This document shows positions 45,812-56,292 of a DNA stretch of 64,000 nt, piece after piece. Position 1 is the stretch's first letter. Every line of letters begins with the position of its first letter. The translations under genes and the position numbers were made by a program. The DNA is taken from assembly GCA_030760725.1 (NCBI GenBank), contig JASWHV010000004.1, positions 56,573,136 to 56,637,135 of the forward strand, in the 5' to 3' direction. The notes beneath the pieces were generated by a model. The model had not been told where the DNA came from. It saw only the letters and a list, made by a program, of their open reading frames with translations, and searched no databases. Source of the stretch: Neostapfia colusana (taxonomy: Eukaryota > Streptophyta > Magnoliopsida > Poales > Poaceae).

Positions 45812-46780
45812 ATGGCCGACGCAAGGTCCAACTCCCCTTCCTGGTCGCCGGCGAGAGCACCGTACAACCGTGCGCAGAGCCGCGAGCGAAGCGTAATGCG
45901 ACGTAGAGGAGGTGAGGTGATCGTGCAGCAGGTTGTGAGGGAGGCGGTGGTGGCGACGTCGTCTGGCGGATGCTGACACGGACCAACTACGCCTAGTGGT
46001 AATGACTGTGAATTTGCAGGTAAAGGGATTGTGGGACACAGTCGAGACGGGTGACGCGCCTCTCCGCGAGGATCACCTTGCGTTGACGGTGATACTGAAC
46101 TCAGTTCCGGAGGAGATGCACACGTCTCTTGCAATCAAAGAGACGACAAAGGTGACGTGGGAGACCATCGCTGCCCAGCGCATCGGTGTTGAGCGTGTCC
46201 GCCTGGCGAACGCGCCGAAGCTCCGGAAGGAGTTCGAGACCATCTCATTCCGGGATGGCGAGATGGTGGATGAGTTCGCGATGCGAATTTCAGGACCTGC
46301 CGGGAATCTTCCGTCCCTTGGAGACAACCTTGAAGAGGTGAAGGTGGTACGTAAGTTCCTGCACGTTATTCCTGCCAAATTCGCGCAGATTGCCATCGCC
46401 ATCGAGTCCATGCTCGACCTCACCACCATGTCCGTCGATGAACTCATGGGCCGGCTCCACGTTGTTGAATAGCGCCTCAACGAGGATAGCAATGACGAAG
46501 GCTCTAGGAGCCGTCTGCTCCTCACCGAGGAGAAGTGGAAGCCCCTTCAAAAGAAGATGGAGCAGGGAGGTGGCTCCTCCGGCGGCGACGGCGGTTGCAT
46601 CCGTGGCAAGGCGCGCGGCCGAGAGGCCATGGTGGCAGACGTGACGGTGGCGGTCGAGACAAGCCGCCGCAGCGGAATGGGAAGCGCCACAACTGTGGCA
46701 TCTACGGGCACTTTGCCAAGGAGTGCCGCAAGCCACGCCAGGAATGGCGTGAGAAGCATGAGGAGGCACACCTTGCACAG
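45812..46780 (+). pseudogene. gag: Gag of element F
   Basis: A start at ATG 45812 (MADARS) precedes the first frame break. The main frame (45996-46472) reads VNLQVKGLWDTVETGDAPLR, EEMHTSLAIKETTKVTWETI, MRISGPAGNLPSLGDNLEEV and RKFLHVIPAKFAQI, a copia Gag core. A TAG (46470) stands where the second copy at 58630 has GAG. A CCHC-like knuckle (CGIYGHFAKEC, lacking one of the cysteines) follows at about 46690-46725 in another frame. Confidence 0.83.
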
Positions 46781-47215
46781 GCTGAGGACAAGCAGCCAGC
46801 GATCTTGCTTGCACAGGTGTGCGATGAGGTCGCACACGATGCGTCGCTGCAGAAGAGCGACGGCAGCGATGACGGTCCCGGTGCAGAGATCGTCAAGCTG
46901 AATGAAGAGCACATCATGCCGGTGAACGCTGGCACCGGGGTGTGGTACCTCGACATCGGTGCTAGCAATCACATGACCGGTGACAAGGACGTGTTCACCA
47001 AGCTTGTCGAGACAGTCAAGGGAACTGTTAAATTCGGTGATGGATCTGTCGTCAACATCTGTGGACACGGTACGATCGTCTTCGAGAGCCGCCGAAAGGG
47101 CCACCAGGTGCTCACTTATGTGTACTTGGTCCTCAAGTTACGCAGCAACATCGTGAGTCCCAGGCAACTAGATGAGCAAGGTTGTAAGGTGGTAGTTGAG
47201 AATGGTGTGCTGTAG
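46781..47215 (+). pseudogene. pro: Protease of element F
   Basis: The frame 46535-47215 reads AILLAQVCDEVAHDA, GVWYLDIGASNHMTGDKDVF, TVKFGDGSVVNICGHGTIVF and LRSNIVSPRQLDEQGC. The active site is D-I-G instead of D-T-G, a change expected to kill the protease. Confidence 0.83.
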
Positions 47216-49126
47216 CTGTTCGACCGTGAGCGCGCGCTGCTTGCTCGGGTGGTACGCTCCAAGAACCGGCTGTACATCATCAAGTTGAAGATGGTGGCAC
47301 CTGTATGTCTCCTGTCTGCGATCCAGGAGGAGGCGTGGTTGTGGCATGGGCGCTACGGCCACCTCAACTTCCGCTCGCTGTGTGCCCTCCCGCATAAGGG
47401 TATGGCGGAAGGAATACCGCTGATTGATTGCGTCGACGAGTCCTGCGATGGGTGCGCTCTTGGGAAGCAGCACCACATCCCGTTCCCACAAGCGTCCACA
47501 TACCGTGCCAAACGTGGACTGGAGCTTGTGCACAGTGACTTGTGCGGGACGATCAAACCAGCCACGATGGGCAAAACATAGGTATTTTCTGTTGATTGTT
47601 GATGATTACAGCCGCTTCATGTGGATTGAGGTGATGATGTCCAAAGATGAGGCGTTCATGCGCTTCAAGCGGGTGAAGGCGCTTGCCGAGGCAACGCCGG
47701 GCAGGAGGCTCATGGCGTTTCGCTCGGACCGTGGCGGTGAGTTCAACTCCGTTGTGTTCCAGGAGTACTGCGACGAGCACGGCATCAAGCACTGCACCAC
47801 TGCACTGTATACGCCTTGTTGATTGATGATCCAAATTCTAATGAAGATAAAAGAGGCAGGATTTCCGTAGCGAAGCGGAGGCCCGTCGCCGGGAGGCTTG
47901 GGCCATAGCGAAGCGAACGAAATCTGCCCATATGGTGGGCTTCACAGCAGCCAAGGCCCGCTCAGGACGCCGGGGGTGCGGGGGGGGGGGGGGGGGGACC
48001 CCCCCCGCGGTATGGATCGTCTATGGTCAGGACTCTAAGTCGCCACCTATAAATATCCCTTGTGAGCCGCCGGGAGAGGCATGAAGAAGAGATTGTAATC
48101 TCCCACGATTGTAAACCTCCTGATATAGTGAAATTTGCCGGCCAGTGCCCGTGGTTTTTTCCCTTCCGATTTGGAGGGGTTTTCCACGTTAAAATCTGCG
48201 TCTCCTCTGTTTTGATCTACAATTTCTTGTCGTTTGATTCTAACACGCCTCAGCAGAACGGCATCGTTGAACGCCATAATCAAATGGTGGTGGAGATGGC
48301 TCGCTGTCTTCTGAAGAGCATGGGGGTTCCGCCGAACATCTGGGGCGAGGCGGTGTGGATGGCGGTCTACCTCCTGAACCGCGCGCCTACACGCAGCCTT
48401 GATGGAAGGACGCCTTACGAAGCATGGTTCAACAGGAAGCCGAAGGTGCACCATCTTTGGGTGTTCGGCTGCGTAGCGCATGTGAAGCTTCTCGGCCCCG
48501 GCATCAACAAGCTGGCTGATCGCTCGACACTGATGTTGTTCGTCGGCTATGAAGACGGAGCCAAGGCCTACCGGGTGTATGATCCGGTGAGGAAGCAGCT
48601 ACAAATCTCGCGTGATGTGATCTTCGAGGAGCACCACAAGTGGGACTGGAGCGCTGGTACAAGCGCGCCTCCCACGCTGTCCACCACGCTTGAGGTGGTG
48701 TATCCCGACCTGCCGGACGCCGGCAGAAATGATTTGGTGGAGACGCCGCAACCTGTGACGCGAGCAGCAGAGGGCCATGGGAGCCCTCAGCAGAAGACCC
48801 CGGCCACACCACCTCCACGTGTCCACAACTGGGCAATGCCGCCATCGCACGACACAGAGCGGCACGACGTCGGCTGCCAAATGCTGCGATACCGGCGCAT
48901 GCCCAGCATATTCAACGAGCTGGATGAAGCCCAGGAAGCAGAACAGGAGGAAGAAAATCTTCTCTGTTTGCAGGCTGCAGAAGAACCCGACAGCCTAGAG
49001 GAGGCGCTGAAAGATCCATGCTGGAAACGTGCCATGGAGGATGAAATGGGCGCAATTCGCAGCAATGGCACCTGGGAGTTTGCTGTACTTCCGGCTGATA
49101 GGCCTCAAGTGGGTCTTCTAAGGTAA
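47216..49126 (+). pseudogene. pol: Integrase of element F, split by a solo LTR
   Basis: GAG-pre-integrase zinc module (WLWHGRYGHLNFRSL, CDGCALGKQHHIPF), core (LVHSDLCGTIKP, FRSDRGGEFNS, GIKHCTTALYTP), then the solo LTR (47817-48245), then QQNGIVERHNQMVVEMARCL with the glutamate, LLNRAPTRSLDGRTPYEAWF and the linker up to EEALKDPCWKRAMEDEM. The open frame that appears to start at 48062 is a chance fusion of LTR sequence to integrase. Removing the LTR and one CGCCT copy restores YTPQQNG exactly. Confidence 0.87.
47817..48245 (+). repeat. Solo LTR (H family) with TSD CGCCT
   Basis: This 429-base LTR starts TGTTGATTGATGATCC and ends TTGATTCTAACA. CGCCT is duplicated at 47812-47816 and 48246-48250. 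TATA box CTATAAATAT lies near 48047. It contains 18 G, an A and 8 C in a row (47980-48006). It is the intact reference for the LTR remnants of element H. Confidence 0.95.
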
Positions 49127-50500
49127 AGAAGGATGCTGCTGGTAATATTGTGAAGCATAAAGCAAGACTTGTTGGGAAGAGATATGTGCAGTGAAAGGGG
49201 GTGTACTTCGACGCGCCGGTAGCACGCATGGAGATGGTGTGTGTGCTGCTAGCGCTCACTGCACATTCTGGGTGGCAGGTGCACCATATGGACGTGAAGT
49301 CAGCGTTCCTGAATTGCGACCTCGTCGAGGAGGTGTACGTGCACCAGCCACTGGCTTCATCGACTCCGAGCACGAGCAGCAGGTGCTCAAACTGCACAAG
49401 GCACTTACAGGCTGCGGCAGGTGCCGCGCGCGTGGAACACGAAGCTGGATTCTGCGCTCATCACTCTTGATTTTGAGCGAAGCCCACTGGAGCATGCTGT
49501 CGACATAAGGTCAACAGGAGAAGGTGCCTGCTGGTTGGCGTCATATGTTGATGACCTTGTCATCACCGGCACGGACATCAAGGATATAGAAAACTTCAAG
49601 GAGCACATGAAAGTTCTGTTCGACATGAGCGACCTCGTCCTGTTGACATATTATTTGGGCATCGAGGTGGAACAGCGTGATAGTGTGACCACGTTGTGCC
49701 AAAGCACATATGCTGAGAAGGTGCCGGAGCAGGCTTGCATGGGGAGCTGCAACCCGCGTCACACACCTATGGAGAGCAGGCTGCAATTGTTCAGGGTGAT
49801 GCCAACGGTGCTGTCAACACCACCAAGTACCGGAGTGTTGTGGGTATTCTACGCTATCTCCGCAGCACCAGGCTGTACATCACCCACACCGTCGGCATCA
49901 TCAGCAGGCACATTGAGTCGCCGGGAGCGCCGTACTGGGTGGCGGTGAAACAAATCCTATGCTATGTTGAGGGACCACTGGCTATGGATGTTGTTACAAG
50001 AGAGGCACAGGGGAGGCTCCACTGGTCGGTTACAGTGACAGCAACCTCGCCGGCCGATGTCAACGACCGCAAGAGCACCACTGGTGTGGTGTTCTTCCTT
50101 AATAACAACCGAAACACATGGACGTCGCAGAAGCAAAAGGTCGTCATGCTATCATCTTTGTGAAGCGGAGTACACACGGCGGCGGCGACCGCGATGTGCC
50201 AAGGCATCTGGCTGAGTCGTCTCTACGGAGAGCTCGCTGGATGTGAAGCGATGAAGGTGAAGTTGTTCGTCAACAATAAATCGGCGATCGCACTGAGCAA
50301 GAACCCGGCGCATCACGATTGAAATAAGCATATCGACATACGCTTCCATTTTATTCATGAATGCATCGAAGATGGCAAGGTGCAGGTTAATCATGTTGGA
50401 ATGGAAGGAATACTTACTGATCTTCGAACAAAAGCACTAGGGCACGTCAGGTTCATCGAGCTGCGGCAGTGCCTTGGTGTTGTTAAGGTGAAGAGTTCCT
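49127..50500 (+). pseudogene. pol: Reverse transcriptase and RNase H of element F
   Basis: Pieces in shifting frames: FDAPVARMEMVCVLLALTAH and HHMDVKSAFLNCDLVEEVYV (49201-49470), AWNTKLDSALITLDFERSPL and SYVDDLVITGTDIKDIENFK with the catalytic YVDD (49421-49720), YRSVVGILRYLRSTRLYITH and DVNDRKSTTGVVFFLNNN (49820-50163), then RNase H end with FVNNKSAIALSKNPAH and HIDIRFHFI-type sequence to about 50450. At least four frameshifts. A purine-rich AGGATTAGGGGATGATT precedes the second LTR. Confidence 0.83.
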
Positions 50501-50524
50501 AGGCAATAGGATTAGGGGATGATT

Positions 50525-51057
50525 TGTTGAAATCCTGTTGCACATTATTTAGTATTCCTTTATTATCCCAGGAGATAATCCGGTGGACGGTAGCGTGGGG
50601 TTTGTCCATGTTCTGGCCGGTTGGTTGTAAGTGCATATTGAGTCCGGATCAGAAGGAGGCACGAGCTGGCCTTATTTTATCTGACTTTGTGCCCGGCCAT
50701 GCAAGACCATGCGCGCATACCGGTTCGACTCAGCGTCGGGCGCGAGTGCCGGGTCTTGCGCACGTGGTGGCATCATGTGCATGAGCATTGGCGTCTGTTG
50801 GAGTTGTGTGCGTGGGACGTGGCTCTCCGGCTTGCTCGGTCGTAGAGCAGATTCCGGATCACGTTGTGTGCTTCGTATGTGTTTAAATCAGTAATGAACA
50901 GAAGAAAAGCTGCGCAGTATTTTAGCAGCACAAAAGGCTTCTCGTGCATTTGGCCTGCCTGTGTATGTGCGTGTCCACCGAGTGCCTCTGAGTTCATCCT
51001 GCATTCTTCCTCCTCCTGCGACAACCTCCTCCAGCGACAACAAGTGGCTTCCAAGCC
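50525..51057 (+). repeat. Second (shared) LTR of the F array and following primer site
   Basis: LTR 50525-51042, same length and ends as the first. It is followed at 51045-51057 by TGGCTTCCAAGCC, a primer site, and then by gag again. Confidence 0.87.
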
Positions 51058-51077
51058 AGGTTCAACTCCAAGCAGCC

Positions 51078-51511
51078 ATGGCCGATGCAAGGTTCCGCTC
51101 CCCTTCCAGGTCTCTGGCGAGAGCACCGTACAACCGTGCGTAGAGCTGCGAGCGAAGCATGCCGCGATGCAGAGGAGACAAGGTGATCGTGCAGCAGATC
51201 ATGAGGGAGGCGGCGGTGGCGACGTCGTCTGGCGAATGGTGACACGGACCAACTACGCCCAGTGGTAATGACTGTGAATTTGCATGTGATGGGACTGTGG
51301 GACGCAGTCGAGACGGGTGATGCGCCGCTCCGCGAGGATCGCCTTGCGTTGGCGGCGATACTGTGCTCGGTTCCGGATGAGATGCACACGTCTCTTGCGA
51401 TCAAAAAGACGGCAAAGATGACGTGGGACACCATTGCTGCCTGGCGCATCGGTGTTGAGCGCGTCCACCAGGCAAACACGCAGAAGCTCCGGAAGGAGTT
51501 CGAGACCATTT
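51078..51511 (+). pseudogene. gag: Second gag of the F array, first part
   Basis: MADARF begins at 51078. ESTVQPCVELRAKHAAMQRR and VVWRMVTRTNYAQW follow, then, shifted, VNLHVMGLWDAVETGDAPLR and AMKKTAK-type sequence to KLRKEFETI, where element G is inserted (TSD CATTT at 51507-51511). It continues at 58405. Confidence 0.85.
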
Positions 51512-51998
51512 TGATAGGTAATATGGTTTCGCATCTAGGCGTCTACTAATCGGTTAGTCAACATCATAAGGACCTAGGTCTAGTAATCAAGATAAATGAA
51601 CACAGAATATGTTTAACAAATTAAATCAAGAACAATGCACAATAGCAAATGAGTTTAGAGGGGGCGTACCTTCACCGGAGCCCGAATTCACGGCCATGAT
51701 GGTGAAGATGTTGAAGTCGGAGGCGAAAGTTGCAGGCGTGGCGAGGGCCTTCCCCTCGTTGCACACCGCTTAAGATCGGAGTGAGCAAAAGGTGTGTGGG
51801 GGCGTTGAGGCGCACCTCGATTGATGATTGTGTGTCCCGGCTGCCCCCCTCAGGTTTATATGGCGCATACGAGAGGGGGCCTCAACCGAAACAGAATTCG
51901 GTTGCGCCCCCGATCAGGGCGCATAGGGGAGTCAGACCCGGCTGGTTTGTTAGCCAAACCGGATTGTGATCAACACGTCTAAAATTCCCCCCCCCCCC
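51512..51998 (-). repeat. 3' LTR and polypurine tract of element G
   Basis: LTR 51512-51984, with a worn first base pair (TTTTAG for TGTTAG on the minus strand). The purine tract, 12 G then AA on the minus strand, lies at about 51985-51998. Confidence 0.87.
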
Positions 51999-52189
51999 TT
52001 GATCACGGGACAAAACTTACCAACTTAGTTGTCCAACTACTGAACTTAGTGTTTATCTCCTCATGCTTGATATAAAGGGCACGACGCATCAAAACAGCCA
52101 GTCACGTACTGCTTGACTCAATGACCACGGTACATCGCACATTCAGAAACAACCTTACACTCAGTTGGCCCCTTAGTATCCAGGATAGT

Positions 52190-53881
52190 TTACAGGCTTT
52201 CCCTTAATTCCATGCCGGCTACGTGTTCACTGAACACACTGGGAGGAAGGCCTTTCTTTAGCGGATCCGCAAGCATTTGCTTCGTACTTATATGCTCGAG
52301 ACTAATCGTATGATCCTGGATTTTATCTTTCACAACATAGAACTTAATGTCGATGTGTTTGGCAGCACCACTCGACTTGTTGTTGTGAGGGTATAATACT
52401 GCTGGCTCATTGTCGCAGTATAACTTAAGTGGTTTATGAATGCTGTCGACCACTCTAAGACCGGGAAGAAACTTCTTAAACCATAGTGCCTGCCCGGTGG
52501 CCTCATAACAAGCAACAAACTCGGCATGCATTGTGGATGATGCAGTGACGGTTTGCTTGGAGCTCTTCCATGAAATAGCTCCATTCGCGAGGGTGAATAT
52601 GTAACCTGACGTGGATTTCTTAGTATCCACACAACCCGCAAAGTCTGAGTCTCAGTAACCCACCACTTCAAGTGAGTCAATCTTACTATACGTTAGCATG
52701 AGACCTTTTGTGCCTTGCACATACCTTAATGCCTTCTTAACTGCCTTCCAGTGATCAATCCCTGGATTGGCCTGATATCTTCCAAGCATCCCGGTTACGA
52801 ACGCTAAGTCAGGGCGAGTACATACTTGAGCATACATAAGGCTTCCGACACCAGAACCATATGGAACCGACTTCATTTGATCGATCTCGTATTGGTTCCT
52901 GGGACACTGAAAGTTCCCAAACTTATCGCCCTTGACTATTGGAGCAGGCGAAGGTTTGCTCGCATACATGCCATACTTCTTGAGTACATCTTCTAAGTAT
53001 GCTTTCTGAGAAAAACCTAAAACCCCTTTGTTACGATCTCAGTGAATTTCAATCCCCAACACATAGGATGCTTCACCTAGATCCTTCATGTCGAAGTTGG
53101 AGGATAAGAATTTCTTAGTCTCTAATAGCAGATTGATATTGCTACTCACAAGTAGTATGTCATCCACATAGAGGACAAGGAAAATGAATTTTCCATTCTT
53201 AAACTTAGCATAGATACAATGATCCTCCTCGTTCTCCTTAAACCCAAACTTTCTAATCATCTCATCGAACTTGAGATACCATTGCCGTGAAGCCTGTTTA
53301 AGTCCATAAATGGACTTTCTTAGGCGGCATCCCATATGTTCTTTACCCTCAATGACAAAGCCTTTCGGTTGCGTCATATAGATGTCCTCGTAGAGATCCC
53401 CATTGAGGAACGCCGTTTTTACATCCATTTGATGTAACTCTAAGTCATAATGCGCTACCAATGCCATAATTATTCTAAAAGAATCTTTAGTCGAGATGGG
53501 TGAAAATGTCTCATTATAGTCTATGCCCTCTCTTTCAGTGAATCCTTTCACCACAAGTCTGGCCTTATACTTTTCGATTTTACCCTTGGAGTCACGTTTG
53601 ATCTTGTAGACCCACTTACAGCCTACTGTCTTGGCTCCTCAAGGAATCTCGACTAAATTCCAGACTTTATTGGCGTCCATAGACCTCATCTCATCCTCCA
53701 TGGCTTTACGCCACTCGGATGATTGTGGTCTTCTCATAGCATCTTCAAATGAGGTGAGATCATCCTCCATTTGAACTCCTTCACTCAAATAGATCTCATA
53801 ATCGTTCGAAATGGCTGATCTTCTTACTCGTTGAGATCTTCTGATTGGCGCATCACCTTCTGGTTGAGGCTGTTGTTGCAC
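52190..53881 (-). pseudogene. pol: Reverse transcriptase and RNase H of element G
   Basis: 53639-53881: RRSQRVRRSAISNDYEIYLS and SSEWRKAMEDEMRSMDANKV. 53039-53554: GFTEREGIDYNETFSPISTK, HQMDVKTAFLNGDLYEDIYM, FLVLYVDDILLVSSNINLLL (catalytic YVDD) and KDLGEASYVLGIEIH. 52652-52969: VGSLMYAQVCTRPDLAFVTG. 52190-52630: RNase H STSGYIFTLANGAISWKSSK, TMHAEFVACYEATGQALWFK and LADPLKKGLPPSVF. The breaks between pieces are single stops or shifts. Confidence 0.9.
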
Positions 53882-53899
53882 TTCATCATTTTCGGTAAC

Positions 53900-55220
53900 C
53901 GGTTCAATGGGCTCGGGAAGACTGAGCCTCTCTTACTCCTTCCATTGCCGATGAAGGACTGACAACATGTGTTGAAGCACTAGTGACCGGCACAGATGGT
54001 TCAACAACAGTAGGTATCGAGAAATATGGTTCTTGGATCATAGGAGTGGGTGCGTATACCCTCTTCTCCTCAAGTTCCACCTCTCGTCTTATCATACTCC
54101 TCCCTGATCATGGCGTCCTCTAGAAAGACGACATGCCTTGTCTCCATAAACTTAGTGTATCTATCTGGACAATAGAATCGACATCCCTTACTCTTATCTG
54201 GATAACCAATGAAATGGCAACTAATGGTTCTAGAATCCAGCTTACCAATATTTGGATTGAACATTTAGCCTCAGCTGGACAGCCCCATACATGCAAATAG
54301 CCTAATGAGGGCTTACGTCCTGTCCACATTTCATATGGTGTCTTAGGTACTGATTTACTCGGCACACGATTAAGTACATGAATGGCGGTTTTTAAGGCCT
54401 CCATCCATAAGCTAACTGGAAGTGTCGAGTAACTTAACATACTTCTTACCAAATCCATGAGCGTACTGTTTCTCCGTTCCGCTACACCGTTTTGCTGAGG
54501 TTCGCCCGGCATAGAATATTGGGCTACTATGCCGTTTTCCTGTAGAAACCTTGCAAAAGGTCCAGGAATTTGTCCATACGAGGTATGTCGACCGTAGTAC
54601 TCCCCTCCACGATCGGATCTTACTACCTTGATCTTAACGTTGTGTTGGTTTTCTACTTCGGCCTTAAATATTTTAAATTTATCCAACGCTTTGGATCGCT
54701 CCTTGATTGGATAAATATAGCCATAACGCGTATAGTCATCCGTAAATGTTATGAACGAGTCATAACCATCTATGGAGACTATTGGGAATGGACCACAGAT
54801 ATCCGTGTGAACTAGTTCTAATATTCCCGTGGTACGTTTGGCGTCTTTCTTAATCTTCTTAACAAATTTGCCTTTAATGCAATCAATGCATTCTTGTGAA
54901 TCTGAAAAGTCTAAGTTGGGAAGAATCAATTTGGAAACTAAACGTTCAATTCTCCCCCTCGAAATATGGCATAAACGACAATGCCACAATTTCGATGATG
55001 TTTCAGAATCGATTCTTTTGCGCTTGTTGAATACTAAGTCGTTTTGAGAAGAAACTTGATTATTACTTATAACATTAATGTCATCATGTAAGGATAATAA
55101 ATATAACATGTCTTGTCGGAATGCAAGACCCACAACTTTATTATCAAATGTAATAGAACATTTATCATTGCTAAAATGGCACACATAACCTGAATCATCC
55201 AAACATGAGGCTGAAATCAA
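53900..55220 (-). pseudogene. pol: Pre-integrase and integrase of element G
   Basis: A 366-residue frame (54120-55220) has VVGLAFRQDMLYLLSLH, the zinc module (LWHCRLCHISRGRIERL with one histidine changed, CIDCIKGK), the core ELVHTDICGPFPIVSIDGYD, VVRSDRGGEYYG, YSMPGEPQQNGVAERRNSTL (catalytic D, D and E) and ALKTAIHVLNRVPSKSVPKT. Frames then shift (54264 onward: CHFIGYPDKSKGCRFYCPDR). Confidence 0.87.
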
Positions 55221-55228
55221 ATTTCTCT

Positions 55229-56292
55229 CTAAAGAGGGTACATAAAAACATTATGAAGCCTAAGTACAAAGCCGTCTCTAAGTCTAAGTGGGAGATCTCC
55301 AACGGCTTCAACTTGAGCTTCACGACGATCAACAACTTTACTGGCCTTTTCCCCTCTTTTTAGGGTCCTCCTCATACTTATTCCCTGTATAGAATTACAA
55401 ACATGCACGGTGGCACCTGAATCAATCCACCAAGTAGATCGAGAATAATCTAAAAACAGGGATTCATTGACAAAAGTTACAAAATTATTACCGTTTTTGC
55501 AACACCACTTCAGGAAGCTCACACAATCCTTCTGGTAGTGTCCTTTTTCCTTACAAAACCTGCACTGATCCTTTTCCACTTTTACATCCTTTTGAGGAGG
55601 ATGCTGAAGTGGAGCCTTACCCTTGCCCTTGTCAGAAGAGGATGTGCCATGTACCTTAAAGGAACCACCTTTTGGAGGATTAAAATAGTTCTTCCCCTTA
55701 CCTTTCCCTTTGGTGTAGTTGATAGAGTCACCACTCCTCTAGGACTTAATGCGTTCTTCTTCCTGAAAGCACATGGCAATCAATTTTCTAAGTTCCACAG
55801 CTCTGGCTGAGAGTTGTAGTTAATCACAAAGGCTCCAAACTCCTTAGGTAGTGAAGCAAAAATGAGATGCACAAGCAGCTCATCAGTGATTCCAAAGTTC
55901 ATTGGTTTGAGCTTTGTGACCAAGTTTGTCATCTTAAGGATGTGCTCACGCACACCACCTCCAGTGTATCTCTCAATAACAAGCTTCTTAATAAGCATGC
56001 TCGCTGTAGCCTTGGAAGATCCAGTAAACTGACTCTCCATCTTACGGAGGTACTCAAGAGCAGTGTCACATTCGGGAATTGCTCCCTGAATGACCTCAGT
56101 GATTGTCCCTTTCTCAGCTCAAAAGACTCATCAGACTCTCCAGCTGTAGGTGTAGGGATCTCAGGCTCAGTTGGGCAAGGAGTTATCAGTGCATGATCTG
56201 TTTCTGAAATTGCCAAGGCAATTTCCAGCTTTTCTTTTCAGGTTCCGTAGTTCAAGCCATTGAGTGGTTCAATGTTGGAAATGAAACTAAGT
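55229..56292 (-). pseudogene. gag: Gag of element G
   Basis: From the acceptor at 56293 it reads NIEPLNGLNYGT and a TGA where tryptophan is expected, then KLEIALAISETDHALITPCP, (after an internal deletion and shift) GAIPECDTALEYLRKMESQF, YTGGGVREHILKMTNLVTKL, LVHLIFASLPKEFGAFVINY and the CCHC knuckle CRFCKEKGHYQKDC (about 55560). Protease STWWIDSGATVHVCNSIQG begins near 55430. Stops at 56231 and about 55740 and shifts disrupt it. Confidence 0.85.

Larger units (their letters stand above)
45259..51042 (+). mobile_element. Ty1/copia element F, LTR to LTR
   Basis: Two 518-base LTRs (45259-45776 and 50525-51042) enclose gag, protease, integrase, reverse transcriptase and RNase H in copia order. 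The coding region has many frameshifts and contains a solo LTR at 47817-48245. Beyond the second LTR the primer site and gag begin again, so F is the first unit of a tandem array sharing the middle LTR. Confidence 0.88.

Noticed and set aside
48062..49126. A 354-residue open frame that looks like one protein
   Set aside because: Its first ~60 codons are solo LTR sequence. The rest is the second half of copia integrase. The fusion is an accident of the insertion at 47817-48245.
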